NCBI GenBank assembly: GCA_900470095.1
Contig: UBZM01000005.1
Span: 75,583 to 139,582, forward strand
Direction of reading: 5' to 3'
Origin: Hyphomicrobiales bacterium
GTDB taxonomy: Bacteria > Pseudomonadota > Alphaproteobacteria > Rhizobiales > Beijerinckiaceae
DNA: 64,000 nt
A program made the position numbers and the translations under genes. The first letter of the stretch is position 1. Each line of letters opens with the position of its first letter. Positions 41,426 to 49,915 of this stretch are shown piece by piece. The notes below the pieces were generated by a model. It was not told where the DNA came from and did not search any database. It worked only from the letters and a program-made list of their open reading frames with translations.

Positions 41426-43024
41426 TCAGTGCGCGGCCGCTGCACCGCCGCTTTGGCCCTTCCTGGCGAACAGGACCACGATGGCGGCGAGGACCAGGAT
41501 GATGCCGATGACGGCGAAGGTGTCGCTGAAGCCGAGCACCAGGGCCTGGCGCTTCACCGTCTTGCCGAGCGCGATGACCGCCTGCTGCTGCGCGGCCGCA
41601 TGGTCGGAGATGCCATGCGCCATGAAGTAGTTCGTCATCTGGTCGAGGCGGGTGCGGACCTCCTCGCGGAAGGGCGTGACCGCCTGGCCAATGATGTTGG
41701 AGTGGAACTGCTCGCGCTTGGTGATGATCGTGCCGAGCACCGCGGTGCCGACCGCGCCGCCGAGATTGCGCAGCATGTTGAACAGGCCTGACGCGTTGGC
41801 GGCGTCCTTCGGCTGGATGCTCATCATCGCGATCGCCGTCAACGGCGTGATCACCATGGACTGGCCGACCGCGCGCACGACATTGGGCCAGAACAGCTGG
41901 TCGCCGGAATAGTCGAGCGACATATGGGTGTTCATGAAACAGGAGGCCGCAAACAGCGAGATGCCGACGAAGGTGATGTAGCGCACGTCGAAACGCTTCA
42001 TCAGCATCGGGACGAGCGGGATCAGCAGGAGCTGCGGCAGGCCGGTCCAGGCCAGCACCTTGCCGATCTGCTCGGCATTATAGCCCTGCACCTGGCCGAG
42101 ATATTGCGGCAGCACATAGACCGAGCCGAACAGGCCGAAGCCGACGAGGACATTGGCGATCGTGCCGACGGTGAAATTGCGGTTCTTCAGCAAGGAGAGG
42201 TCGACGAGGGGCTTCTTGACCCGGAGCTCGATCCAGATGAAGGCCGCCAGGAACACCACCGCGATCGCGGTGAGGCGGATGATGAAGCTCGACTGGAACC
42301 AGTCTTCCTTGTTGCCTTCCTCGAGCAGGGTCTGCAGCGCCGACAGGCCGATCGCCATCGTGGCGATGCCCGCCCAGTCGCCTTCGCGCAGCAGCCCGAG
42401 CTGCATGGGCTGGTTTTCCATCGTGAAGGCGAGCGCGATCACCATCGCGATGCTCGGGATGGTGTTGATGAAGAAGATGGTCTGCCAGCCGTAATTCTCG
42501 GTCAGGTAGCCGCCGATGGTCGGGCCGATGGCGGGCGCGAAGGTGACGGCCAGCGCAAACATCGCCAGGCCCATCGGCTGCTGCGACTTCGGCAGGCGCG
42601 TCACCACCATGGTGAAGGCCATCGGGATGAGCACGCCGCCGGCGAAACCCTGCAGGCCGCGGAGCGCGATCATCTGGCCAAGCGTGCTGGCAAAGGCGCA
42701 GGCCATGGAGAACAGCGCGAAGGCGACCGTGCTCCAGATCATGTAGCGCTTGAACGAGAACACCCGGCTCAGATAGCTCGTCAGTGGGATGACGATGATC
42801 TCGCCGATCAGATAGGAGGTCGATATCCAGGCGCCGTTATCGACGCCGGTCCCGATGCCGCCCTCGATGTCGAGCAGCGAGGCATTGGTGATCTGGATAT
42901 TGAGGATCGCCATGAAGGCGCCGATCGCGCCGGCGATGATCGCGATCCAGGTGGAGAGGCTGGCCTTGTCCTGCGCGGGGAGAGCCTGCGGGGGGAGGGC
43001 GGCAGTCGGCGTTTGGTTCGGCAT
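41426..43024 (-). CDS. emrB: MFS multidrug efflux pump, EmrB/QacA (DHA2) type
   Basis: A 532-residue inner-membrane H+-antiporter with 14 predicted helices. Visible are the DHA2 start (WIAIIAGAIGAFMAILNIQITNASLLDIEGGIGTGVDNGAWISTSYLIGE), GLQGFAGGVLIPMAF and motif C-like AVTFAPAIGPTIGGYLTENYGWQTIFFIN. The substrate range is not predictable. The ATG at 43024 follows AAGGAG. It is 36 bp downstream of the EmrA-type gene, with which it forms a tripartite pump using an outer membrane channel from elsewhere. It is controlled with emrA, probably by the divergent TetR protein. Confidence 0.9.
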   Translation of the reverse strand: MPNQTPTAALPPQALPAQDKASLSTWIAIIAGAIGAFMAILNIQITNASLLDIEGGIGTGVDNGAWISTSYLIGEIIVIPLTSYLSRVFSFKRYMIWSTVAFALFSMACAFASTLGQMIALRGLQGFAGGVLIPMAFTMVVTRLPKSQQPMGLAMFALAVTFAPAIGPTIGGYLTENYGWQTIFFINTIPSIAMVIALAFTMENQPMQLGLLREGDWAGIATMAIGLSALQTLLEEGNKEDWFQSSFIIRLTAIAVVFLAAFIWIELRVKKPLVDLSLLKNRNFTVGTIANVLVGFGLFGSVYVLPQYLGQVQGYNAEQIGKVLAWTGLPQLLLIPLVPMLMKRFDVRYITFVGISLFAASCFMNTHMSLDYSGDQLFWPNVVRAVGQSMVITPLTAIAMMSIQPKDAANASGLFNMLRNLGGAVGTAVLGTIITKREQFHSNIIGQAVTPFREEVRTRLDQMTNYFMAHGISDHAAAQQQAVIALGKTVKRQALVLGFSDTFAVIGIILVLAAIVVLFARKGQSGGAAAAH

Positions 43025-43060
43025 GACCCAGCTCCTTGCAAGCCAGGCGCGCGGGAGTGG

Positions 43061-44245
43061 TTAGCGCGCGTCCGCCACGATGTTTCCGTTCGAGACCTTG
43101 GTGTTGATCGTCGGCACGACCGACATGCCCGGGCGCAGATCACCCGCCAGGCCATGGCCGGGGTCGAGCACGATCTTGACCGGGACGCGCTGGACGACCT
43201 TGGTGAAGTTGCCGGTCGCGTTGTCCGGGGGCAGCAGGGCGAATTCCTGGCCGCTGGCCGGCGCGATGCTGTCGACATGGCCCTCGACCTTGACGCCCGG
43301 ATACATGTCGACCTCGACCTCGACCGCCTGGCCGGGCTTCACCCCGGTGAGCTGCGTCTCCTTGAAATTTGCGACGATATAGGTGCCGGCCAGCGGCACG
43401 ACCGCCATGAGCTGCGTGCCGGCCTGCACGTACTGGCCGATGCGCAGCGTGCGGTTGCCGACGACGCCGTCGACCGGGGCGGTGATCTCGGCATAGGACA
43501 GGTTGAGCTCGGCCTGGCGCTGCACGGCCTCGTCATGGGCGACGGTGGCGCGCGCCTGGGCGAGATCGGCCTTGATCAGGTCGACCTGCTTCTGTGCCGC
43601 GGCGAGCGCGGCCGTGTCGCGGTCGGTTGCGGCACGGGCGGCCGCGATCTTGGCAGCCGCGGACTGCGCGTTCTGCACGGAGCCGTAGCCGGTCTTGGCC
43701 AGGTTCGTGTAGCGGTCATTATCCTGCTCGGCGAAGGTCTGGTTGGCCTTGTCGACCTCCACGGTTGCCCGGGCGGTGTCGATCACCGACTGCTGGGCAT
43801 CGAGCTGGGCCTGCTTGCTGGCGACGGCGGCGCGGGCAGCAGCGACATCGGCCCTGGCCTGGTCCAGCGCGACGCGGAAGTCGCGGTCGTCTATCCGGGC
43901 GAGGACCTGGCCGGCCTTCACCGGCTCGTTGTCGCGCACCAGCACCTCTCCGATATAGCCCGAGATCTTGGGAGCGATCGTGGTGCTGTCCGCCTTGACA
44001 TAGGCGTCGTCGGTCGAGACCTCGAAACGGCCGGTCGTCCAGTAATCATGGCCCCAGGAACCGGCGCCAAGGAGAGCCGCGAGGGCAACACCGGCAAGCA
44101 CCACCTGACGCAGCCTGCGCCTCGGCGGAACGGGTGCTGCGGGGGAGGCGGCCGCTTCGGCCAGCTTCTCTGCGACGATCTCCGGCACAGCCTCTGCGAC
44201 GGGAATGGCGCGTTCGGCGGAAATCCGATCCTGATGCGTGCTCAT
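43061..44245 (-). CDS. emrA: EmrA/HlyD family membrane fusion protein
   Basis: A 394-residue periplasmic adaptor. A cytoplasmic N-terminal segment (about 55 residues, Ala/Glu/Pro-rich) and a single TM helix (QVVLAGVALAALLGAGSWG) precede the barrel-lipoyl part (VSTDDAYVKADSTTIAPKISGYIGEVLVRDNEPVKAGQVLARID), a long helical hairpin (Ala/Gln/Asp coiled coil, about 140-250) and the second lipoyl half (APVDGVVGNRTLRIGQYVQAG). The start was set at ATG 44245 because of CAGGAG seven bases upstream. It is the first gene of the emrAB operon and divergent from the TetR gene. Confidence 0.9.
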   Translation of the reverse strand: MSTHQDRISAERAIPVAEAVPEIVAEKLAEAAASPAAPVPPRRRLRQVVLAGVALAALLGAGSWGHDYWTTGRFEVSTDDAYVKADSTTIAPKISGYIGEVLVRDNEPVKAGQVLARIDDRDFRVALDQARADVAAARAAVASKQAQLDAQQSVIDTARATVEVDKANQTFAEQDNDRYTNLAKTGYGSVQNAQSAAAKIAAARAATDRDTAALAAAQKQVDLIKADLAQARATVAHDEAVQRQAELNLSYAEITAPVDGVVGNRTLRIGQYVQAGTQLMAVVPLAGTYIVANFKETQLTGVKPGQAVEVEVDMYPGVKVEGHVDSIAPASGQEFALLPPDNATGNFTKVVQRVPVKIVLDPGHGLAGDLRPGMSVVPTINTKVSNGNIVADAR

Positions 44246-44288
44246 CTGTTGATCTCCTGCAGGTCTGGGCCGTCGGCCGTTCCTGCAA

Positions 44289-44312
44289 TTTGGAAACTTG
44301 ATGTTTTCTAAA
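44289..44312. promoter_or_regulatory. candidate TetR operator in the emrA-tetR gap
   Basis: An imperfect palindrome TTTGGAAAC-N5-GTTTTCTAAA lies in the AT-rich gap. A related half, AATTTGGAAAAC, recurs at 44342-44353 just before the TetR start. This is the expected placement for a regulator that represses both the pump and its own gene. Confidence 0.5.
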
Positions 44313-44357
44313 ATAATCCCTAGATTGGATGTGTCAACGATAATTTGGAAAACGGCC

Positions 44358-45005
44358 ATGGTACAAATTCACGAAACGGTGAAGCGCTGCCGCGGACGGC
44401 CGCAGGCCAGGCCCGACGAGGAGACGATGCGCCTGATCGTCGAGGCCGCGGACCATGAGTTCCAGTCGAACGGCTATGCCGGCACGAATATCAAGGCAGT
44501 GGCAGACAAGGCCGGCGTCTCGACCAAGACGCTCTACAAGCTCGTGCCGACCAAGGCCGGGCTGTTCGAGGCGACGATCCGACTTCGCATCAGCCGCTTC
44601 CTGCTCGATCTGGATGACGAGGTCGGCGAGGAGCTCGATCCGCGCGAGGCGCTGGAGCGCATCCTGTTCGCCTTCGGCATCTTGACGCTGAGCACGGAGA
44701 CGATCGCCATCAACCGGCTCGTCATCGCCGAATGCGGGCGTTTCCCGGAGGTCGCGCGCGCTTTCTACCAATTGGCGATCGTGCCGGTGAACGGCGTCAT
44801 CGAGGCCTGGCTGACGCGGCAGAAGGACAAGGGCACGCTTCGCCTCGACGATGTCCATATCGCATCGGGCATGCTGCGCGGCATGATGATCATGGAGCCG
44901 CAGCGAACCGCAATGATGGGGCAGCGCGCCGCCCCGCATCGTGACGAGATCGCGCTTCGCGCCCGGCAATGCGCCGAGGTGTTCTACAACGGCTGCAGGA
45001 TCTGA
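44358..45005 (+). CDS. TetR family transcriptional regulator
   Basis: A 215-residue TetR-type repressor. The N-terminal HTH reads IVEAADHEFQSNGYAGTNIKAVADKAGVSTKTLYKLVPTKAGLFEATI; the rest is an all-helical ligand-binding domain of the AefR-like type with a C-terminal region (RLVIAECGRFPEVARAFYQ). The ATG at 44358 has GGAAAA upstream; the frame is open earlier but the HTH spacing fits this start. It is divergent from emrAB, and the dyad at 44289-44312 is a likely binding site. The ligand is unknown. Confidence 0.88.
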   Translation: MVQIHETVKRCRGRPQARPDEETMRLIVEAADHEFQSNGYAGTNIKAVADKAGVSTKTLYKLVPTKAGLFEATIRLRISRFLLDLDDEVGEELDPREALERILFAFGILTLSTETIAINRLVIAECGRFPEVARAFYQLAIVPVNGVIEAWLTRQKDKGTLRLDDVHIASGMLRGMMIMEPQRTAMMGQRAAPHRDEIALRARQCAEVFYNGCRI

Positions 45006-45101
45006 CGGGCCAAGATCTGAGGGGGCGAGATCTGGCGGAGAGGGGCCTCGCCTGCCTGCCGGTTCCTGGATGCGGGACGCGCACGAGCGGCTGCACTTGG
45101 C

Positions 45102-46445
45102 TCATTCCGTCGAGTCGAAATCGTCCTCCCCGGCAGTCAGCATCGCGGCCAATGTGCTGAGACCGGTATCGAGCTGTTCCATCGTCGGAGAGGCCAGCGC
45201 CAGCCTGACGGCGTTCGGCGCGTGGCCGGGGCTGACGGTAAAGGTCGACGAGGGCGTCAGGGCAATGTCGCGCCTGGCTGCCGCCGCGACGAAAGTCTGC
45301 GAGCGCCAGTGCGCCGGCAGCGTCAGCCAGAGATGATAGCATTTTCCGTTGGTCTGGATGTCGAAGCCCGAGAGACGATCGGCCGCCAGTCTCTGACGCG
45401 CGCGCGCGTCGAAGCGCTTCAATCTTGCAAGCTCGGCAACAGTGCCGTCGCCCAGCATCCGCTGTGCGGCTGCAAATGCAAAACCCGTTGCGGTCCAGCC
45501 GCCCGAACGCACCGAGGCCGTCACGCTTTCGCGCAACCGCGGTGGCAGCACGATGAAGCCCAGCGTCAGGCCCGGCGCGACCTTCTTGGAGAGGCTGTCG
45601 ATCACGATGCAGGTGTCCGGCGCGCGTGCGGCCAGCGGCGGCTCATCGTCGAGGAAGCCGTAGACATTGTCCTCGATGATGGGGAGGCCGAGTGCTTCGA
45701 CAACGCGCAGCAGATCGGTCCGGCGCGCTGAGCTCATCGTCATGCCCAGCGGATTCTGGACCGCCGGCTGAACATAGATGGCCGAGAGATGAGCCTCGCG
45801 ATGCGCCTTTTGCACCGCGTCTGGCCGCAGGCCGCCTTCGTCCATCGCCAGAGGCACCAGCGAAATCCCGAGGCGGGCGGCGATGCCCTTGATGAAAGGG
45901 TAGGTCAGGGCCTCGACGCCGCAGCGGCCGCCGGTCGGCACGACGGCCGCGAGCGCTGCGGCAATGCTCTGACGACCATTGCCGGTGAATACGAGCTGTT
46001 CGGGCGAGGGGGACCATGCGCCCTGCGTCAGGTAGGCGGCTGCGGCGCCTCTCGCCGCCAGTGTCCCGGTGCTGGTTGCCTGCCTCAAGGCGGCATCGAG
46101 CGCGGCCGGATTTTCCAGGCCCTCCAGGCATCTGGCGATCAGCGCGGTCTGGTCGGGAAGGATCGGGTAATTGAACTCGAGGTCGATCCGGCTGCCATGT
46201 GGCTCGCCAGGCGCTGCCGCGCCGCGCCTGGCCTCGCCCGAGATGAAGGTGCCCCTGCCGACTTCGCCGACGACGAGGCCGCGGCGCAGCAGCTCGGCAT
46301 AGACGCGGCTCGCGGTCGAAACGGCGATCTTGCGGTCATAGGCGAAGCTGCGCTGCGGCGGCAGGCGGTCGCCCGGCTTGAGCGTGCCGGCAGCGATCTC
46401 CGCGGCGATCGTGTCGGCCAGCCTGAGATAGTCGGATTTCGACAT
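45102..46445 (-). CDS. MocR-type regulator (GntR HTH plus aminotransferase fold)
   Basis: A 447-residue MocR/TauR/PdxR-type regulator. The N-terminal 75 residues are a GntR winged helix (LKPGDRLPPQRSFAYDRKIAVSTASRVYAELLRRGLVVGEVGRGTFI). The rest is a fold type I aminotransferase domain with the PLP lysine K287 (SLSKK), the cofactor aspartate D259 (IIEDNVYG) and QPAVQNPLGM. Such proteins sense amino compounds or PLP and activate adjacent genes. The ATG at 46445 has only a weak ribosome site. It is divergent from the DUF1127-TSUP gene pair, which resembles the TauR/TauE relation, so taurine or a similar compound is a possible signal. Confidence 0.88.
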   Translation of the reverse strand: MSKSDYLRLADTIAAEIAAGTLKPGDRLPPQRSFAYDRKIAVSTASRVYAELLRRGLVVGEVGRGTFISGEARRGAAAPGEPHGSRIDLEFNYPILPDQTALIARCLEGLENPAALDAALRQATSTGTLAARGAAAAYLTQGAWSPSPEQLVFTGNGRQSIAAALAAVVPTGGRCGVEALTYPFIKGIAARLGISLVPLAMDEGGLRPDAVQKAHREAHLSAIYVQPAVQNPLGMTMSSARRTDLLRVVEALGLPIIEDNVYGFLDDEPPLAARAPDTCIVIDSLSKKVAPGLTLGFIVLPPRLRESVTASVRSGGWTATGFAFAAAQRMLGDGTVAELARLKRFDARARQRLAADRLSGFDIQTNGKCYHLWLTLPAHWRSQTFVAAAARRDIALTPSSTFTVSPGHAPNAVRLALASPTMEQLDTGLSTLAAMLTAGEDDFDSTE

Positions 46446-46629
46446 TATTGCACCGAGATCAATGTTTCGATTGCTCTGAGTACTATGTCGGATCATTTTA
46501 TCCGCATCAACCCGATTGAACCGGAGTCATGAGGGCTCTCGCGGTCGACGAGCAAGCAGCTCCCTCGCTTGCGGCGGCGGCATCGTGTGGCCCGGAGGAT
46601 TGGCCCGGAGCAACCCTTGGAGACAGGAC

Positions 46630-46950
46630 ATGTCAGCTGTTCCTTCGACCCTTGTCCGACCTGAGGTCGCGCAGCGGCCGGGCGCAGTGTTTCGACTGCT
46701 CGGCGCTTCTTGCCATTGGATCGCCGGCTATTTCGTCCGTCGCGACGCCATTGCCTGGCTTCGCGAGTGCGACGACGCCGCGCTGCGGGATATTGGCCTG
46801 ACGCGGCGCGAGATCGAGGACGCGGTCCGCGGCCGCTTCACCCCGTCCGGCCGCGCAAGGGGGGTGGTGATGGCCTCGCCGGTCGCAATCAGCCCCTGCG
46901 CGGATGCAGCTCGGCGTGCTTCGCCTGTGGAGGCCGTCGCATGGAACTGA
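46630..46950 (+). CDS. DUF1127 protein
   Basis: A 106-residue small protein. The core WLRECDDAALRDIGLTRREIEDAVRGRF is the DUF1127 motif of short Arg-rich proteins of alphaproteobacteria, some of which affect RNA turnover and phosphate or carbon storage. The N-terminal 45 and C-terminal 25 residues are unusual extensions for the family, which is often about 50 residues long. The ATG at 46630 has only AGGAC closely upstream. Its end overlaps the start of the TSUP gene by ten bases, so the two are coupled. Confidence 0.72.
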   Translation: MSAVPSTLVRPEVAQRPGAVFRLLGASCHWIAGYFVRRDAIAWLRECDDAALRDIGLTRREIEDAVRGRFTPSGRARGVVMASPVAISPCADAARRASPVEAVAWN

Positions 46951-47699
46951 CCCTTGCCACGATCCTGGTCGCCTTTGCCGGCGTCTTCCTGATTGGCTTC
47001 ATGCGGGGAGCTTTTGGTGGCGGCTTCGCCATCATCGGCATTCCGCTGTTGTCGCTCGTGATGGACCCGGTCACCGCCGGCGGGCTGCTCGCTCCCCTAT
47101 TCATCGCGATGGATCTGTACGCGCTGCGCTACTTCAAGCCCTCGACCTGGTCGAAGCCGGATCTCGTGCTGCTCCTGCCGGGGCTCGTGATCGGCATCGG
47201 GGCGGGCTTTCTGCTGTTCCGCTCCCTCGACCACCGAACCATCACGCTCGCGATGGGGGTGACCACCCTGATCTTCGTCGGCCTCTGGCTTGTTGGAGGC
47301 GCGGAGGTGAGGACCCGCCCACGTTCGAAGCCGAAGGCGATCACGGCCGGTCTCGCCTCAGGCGTCACCACTATGGTGGCCCATTCCGGCGGACCGCCGC
47401 TGGCGATGTATCTGCTGCCGCTCGGCCTCGGCAAGGACGTCTATGCGGGGACGACGAGCCTGTTCTTCACCGTCGGCAACGCGACCAAACTGGTGCCCTG
47501 GCTGCTGCTGGTGAAGCCGAGCGCCCATGTCTGGAGCTTGATGGCGTTGTGCCTGCTTGCCATTCCCCTGGGCGTCGGGCTGGGTTGGCGGCTGCACGGT
47601 GCGCTCGACCAGCGGCAGGTCTACCGCGCTTGCTACGGTTTGCTCGTCGTCACCGCGCTAAAGTTGCTCTGGGACGGTGTCTCCGGATACCTGGGTTGA
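46941..47699 (+). CDS. TSUP family sulfite exporter TauE/SafE-like
   Basis: A 252-residue inner-membrane protein with about eight helices and the TSUP fold (GVFLIGFMRGAFGGGFAIIGIPLLSLVMDPVTAGGLLAPLFIAMD; second repeat GLASGVTTMVAHSGGPPLAMYLLPLG). TSUP members export sulfite, sulfoacetate or other organosulfonates, or import others. The ATG at 46941 follows GGAGG and overlaps the DUF1127 stop. With the divergent MocR regulator it may serve export of sulfite or a sulfonate made when organosulfur compounds are degraded. Confidence 0.85.
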   Translation: MELTLATILVAFAGVFLIGFMRGAFGGGFAIIGIPLLSLVMDPVTAGGLLAPLFIAMDLYALRYFKPSTWSKPDLVLLLPGLVIGIGAGFLLFRSLDHRTITLAMGVTTLIFVGLWLVGGAEVRTRPRSKPKAITAGLASGVTTMVAHSGGPPLAMYLLPLGLGKDVYAGTTSLFFTVGNATKLVPWLLLVKPSAHVWSLMALCLLAIPLGVGLGWRLHGALDQRQVYRACYGLLVVTALKLLWDGVSGYLG

Positions 47700-47789
47700 G
47701 CGCACCCCTCCGAGGCGGGTCGGCAGCGGCAGCCAGCCCGCGACTGTCAGGTTGCCGGCCATGTCCCACTCTCTCCGCCGCTCGCGCCT

Positions 47790-49784
47790 TCACGCCAGGC
47801 CGATGGCTGCCGCTGCCTTGCGGTAGCGCATCTCAGTGTCCGCTTCGAACCTGAACGTATTCAGGAAATCGTCGAGGCGGTAGCCCGGGCTGAGCGCATG
47901 GATGCGTGCGACATGAGTGCGCGCCTCCTCGGTACGGCCAGCAAGGGCGAGGCAATGTGCGGCGATGGCCAGGATATGGACATGGGCATTGGGGCGCGCA
48001 GCGGCCTTCACGCCCCACTGCGCCGCCTCCGCGAAGGCGCCCAGCCTGACCAGCGCCATCGCGCGCGTGCCCAGAATGCCAAACAGCAAGGGATCATGCG
48101 GGCTCAGCAGACGGGAATGGTCGGACGCCGAGATCGCGGTTTCCGGATCCCCCGCCTGGCAATGGACGAAGGCGAGGGCGTAATGCCCGAGCGCGAAATT
48201 CGGGCTGAGCGCCACGGACCGTTCCAGCGCACCGATGGCTTCGGCCTGATCGCCGACGAGCCACAGGGCTCGACCCATCGACCAATGGGCGGCCGGATTC
48301 TGCTCGTCGATCAACAGGCTCTGCTCGGCGGTTTCGATCGCCCGTCGGACTTCGTCATTTCGTTCGCCCCAGCGCTGGAAGGCCCTTTGCCAATGCGTGA
48401 ACGACAGGCCGGCCTGGGCGCGCGAAAAGGTCGGGTCGAGCTGCGCCGAGCGGCGGAAGAATTCCGCGGCCTGCTCATTTTCCGCGGCGGTGAAGCGGTA
48501 CATGTGCCAGAGCCCGCGATGGTAGGCTTCCCACGCGTCGAGCGACTCCGGCGGTCTCAGGATCGCGCGATTGCGCTCGGCGGTCTCGATTTCCGACGCG
48601 ATCGCCGAAACGATGCCGTTGCCGATCTCGTCGAGCACGGCGAGCCGATCGAGCGAAGAGGCCTCGAACCGGTCCGTCCAGACGATATGCGCGCTTGCCG
48701 CCTCGACGACTTCGATGACGGCGGTGGTGGCGCTCTCGTGCCGCTCCAGCAGCCCGGTGACGACATAGCGGACGCCCAGCCGCTCGCCGATCTCGCGATA
48801 TCCCAGCTGCTCCGGTGCGATGGCGAAGACCGACCCGCGCGCAATGACCAAGAGCCCCCGCAGACGCGCCAGGCGGCTGATCACGTCATGGGTCAGGGCG
48901 TTGCCGAGATCACTGGGGCCGATGCCGTCCGACCTCACTTCCTGGAGCGGCATGATCGCGACCGAAATCCGGCGCTGCGCCGAAGGCTCTGTCGTCTCAT
49001 GGCCGGCGGCCTGCGCGGCGACTGACGCGGGCGTCGTCCTCAGTTCCTTCCAGGCGGCCGCGATGGGCGCGAAATCGATGCCGTCGGCCGCGAAACTCCT
49101 GGCTGACCTCTCGAGGTGCCGGGTGCAGTCATCGATCAGGCGCCGATCGTAGAGTTCGGCCAGGAACCGGGCGTGCGCGCCGATATCGAATGGCGAAAGC
49201 TCGATCCACCTGCGGGCCGCGGCCCAGCCTGCTGCCGTTCCCCTCGCTGCCCTGCGCGCCGTCTCGGCCACCAATGCGATCTCGAACGAGCGGAACTCAC
49301 TCCGGCGGCTCGCCACCCAGTGTTCGAACTCGATGCTCTGGGCGAGCTCGGTGCCTTCCAGGAATTCGTGTTCCGCCGCGGCCGTGAGCGACTGCAGCTC
49401 TGTGTCGCCAAGCCGCCCGAAGCCGGCTTCGGCAGCCGCAAGCAGGCGCAGGACATCGACATCGCAGCCCGCGAGATCGAGCGCGATGCCGTCATCGCAG
49501 GCCAAGACGCGGCGATGAGCGGGGTCGTCGACCAGCGCTCGCAGTTTGCTGAGGCTCCATCTCAGCTCGCCGCGCGGATCGTCGGGCACCTGCCACAACA
49601 GGCTGCAGAGCCGCTCGCGGGGGATCGGATGCGACGCCAGCGCGAGATAGGCCAGCAGGGCCCGCACCTTGCGCGAGGGCGGAAGCGTCACGGCCGCACC
49701 GGCGCGCAGGAGTTTCAGCGGACCGAGGAGCCGCAGCTCGAGCCCGGGCCTTGAAGATTCAGAATCGGAACGCTGTGATTCCAT
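47790..49784 (-). CDS. SARP-like transcriptional regulator with TolB-like and TPR domains
   Basis: A 664-residue regulator. The N-terminal about 250 residues are SARP-like: a winged-helix (LELRLLGPLKLLRAGAAVTLPPSRKVRALLAYLALASHPIPRERLCSLLWQVPDDPRGELRWSLSKLRALV) and a bacterial transcriptional activation region. Residues about 270-420 resemble the TolB/FlgO module seen in cyclases (ISVAIMPLQEV, LGNALTHDVISRLARLRGLLVIARGS), and the rest is TPR. No cyclase domain is present. The ATG at 49784 follows GGAGCG. It is divergent (131 bp gap) from the cysteine-synthase-like/decarboxylase genes, which it probably controls. Confidence 0.82.
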   Translation of the reverse strand: MESQRSDSESSRPGLELRLLGPLKLLRAGAAVTLPPSRKVRALLAYLALASHPIPRERLCSLLWQVPDDPRGELRWSLSKLRALVDDPAHRRVLACDDGIALDLAGCDVDVLRLLAAAEAGFGRLGDTELQSLTAAAEHEFLEGTELAQSIEFEHWVASRRSEFRSFEIALVAETARRAARGTAAGWAAARRWIELSPFDIGAHARFLAELYDRRLIDDCTRHLERSARSFAADGIDFAPIAAAWKELRTTPASVAAQAAGHETTEPSAQRRISVAIMPLQEVRSDGIGPSDLGNALTHDVISRLARLRGLLVIARGSVFAIAPEQLGYREIGERLGVRYVVTGLLERHESATTAVIEVVEAASAHIVWTDRFEASSLDRLAVLDEIGNGIVSAIASEIETAERNRAILRPPESLDAWEAYHRGLWHMYRFTAAENEQAAEFFRRSAQLDPTFSRAQAGLSFTHWQRAFQRWGERNDEVRRAIETAEQSLLIDEQNPAAHWSMGRALWLVGDQAEAIGALERSVALSPNFALGHYALAFVHCQAGDPETAISASDHSRLLSPHDPLLFGILGTRAMALVRLGAFAEAAQWGVKAAARPNAHVHILAIAAHCLALAGRTEEARTHVARIHALSPGYRLDDFLNTFRFEADTEMRYRKAAAAIGLA

Positions 49785-49915
49785 GGGCGCTCCAACGGTG
49801 GCTCCCACGCGAAAAACTCCCCCGCCATCCTAGCATCCCCTGCCTGTCCGCACAGCCGGACCCTGCGGCGGCTGCGACGGCCGCCGCGCCGGCGCAGTCA
49901 AGAAGGAGGGAAACC

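Noticed and set aside
47898..49025. 375-codon plus-strand frame opposite the SARP-like regulator
   Set aside because: Shadow frame lacking any domain or ribosome site.
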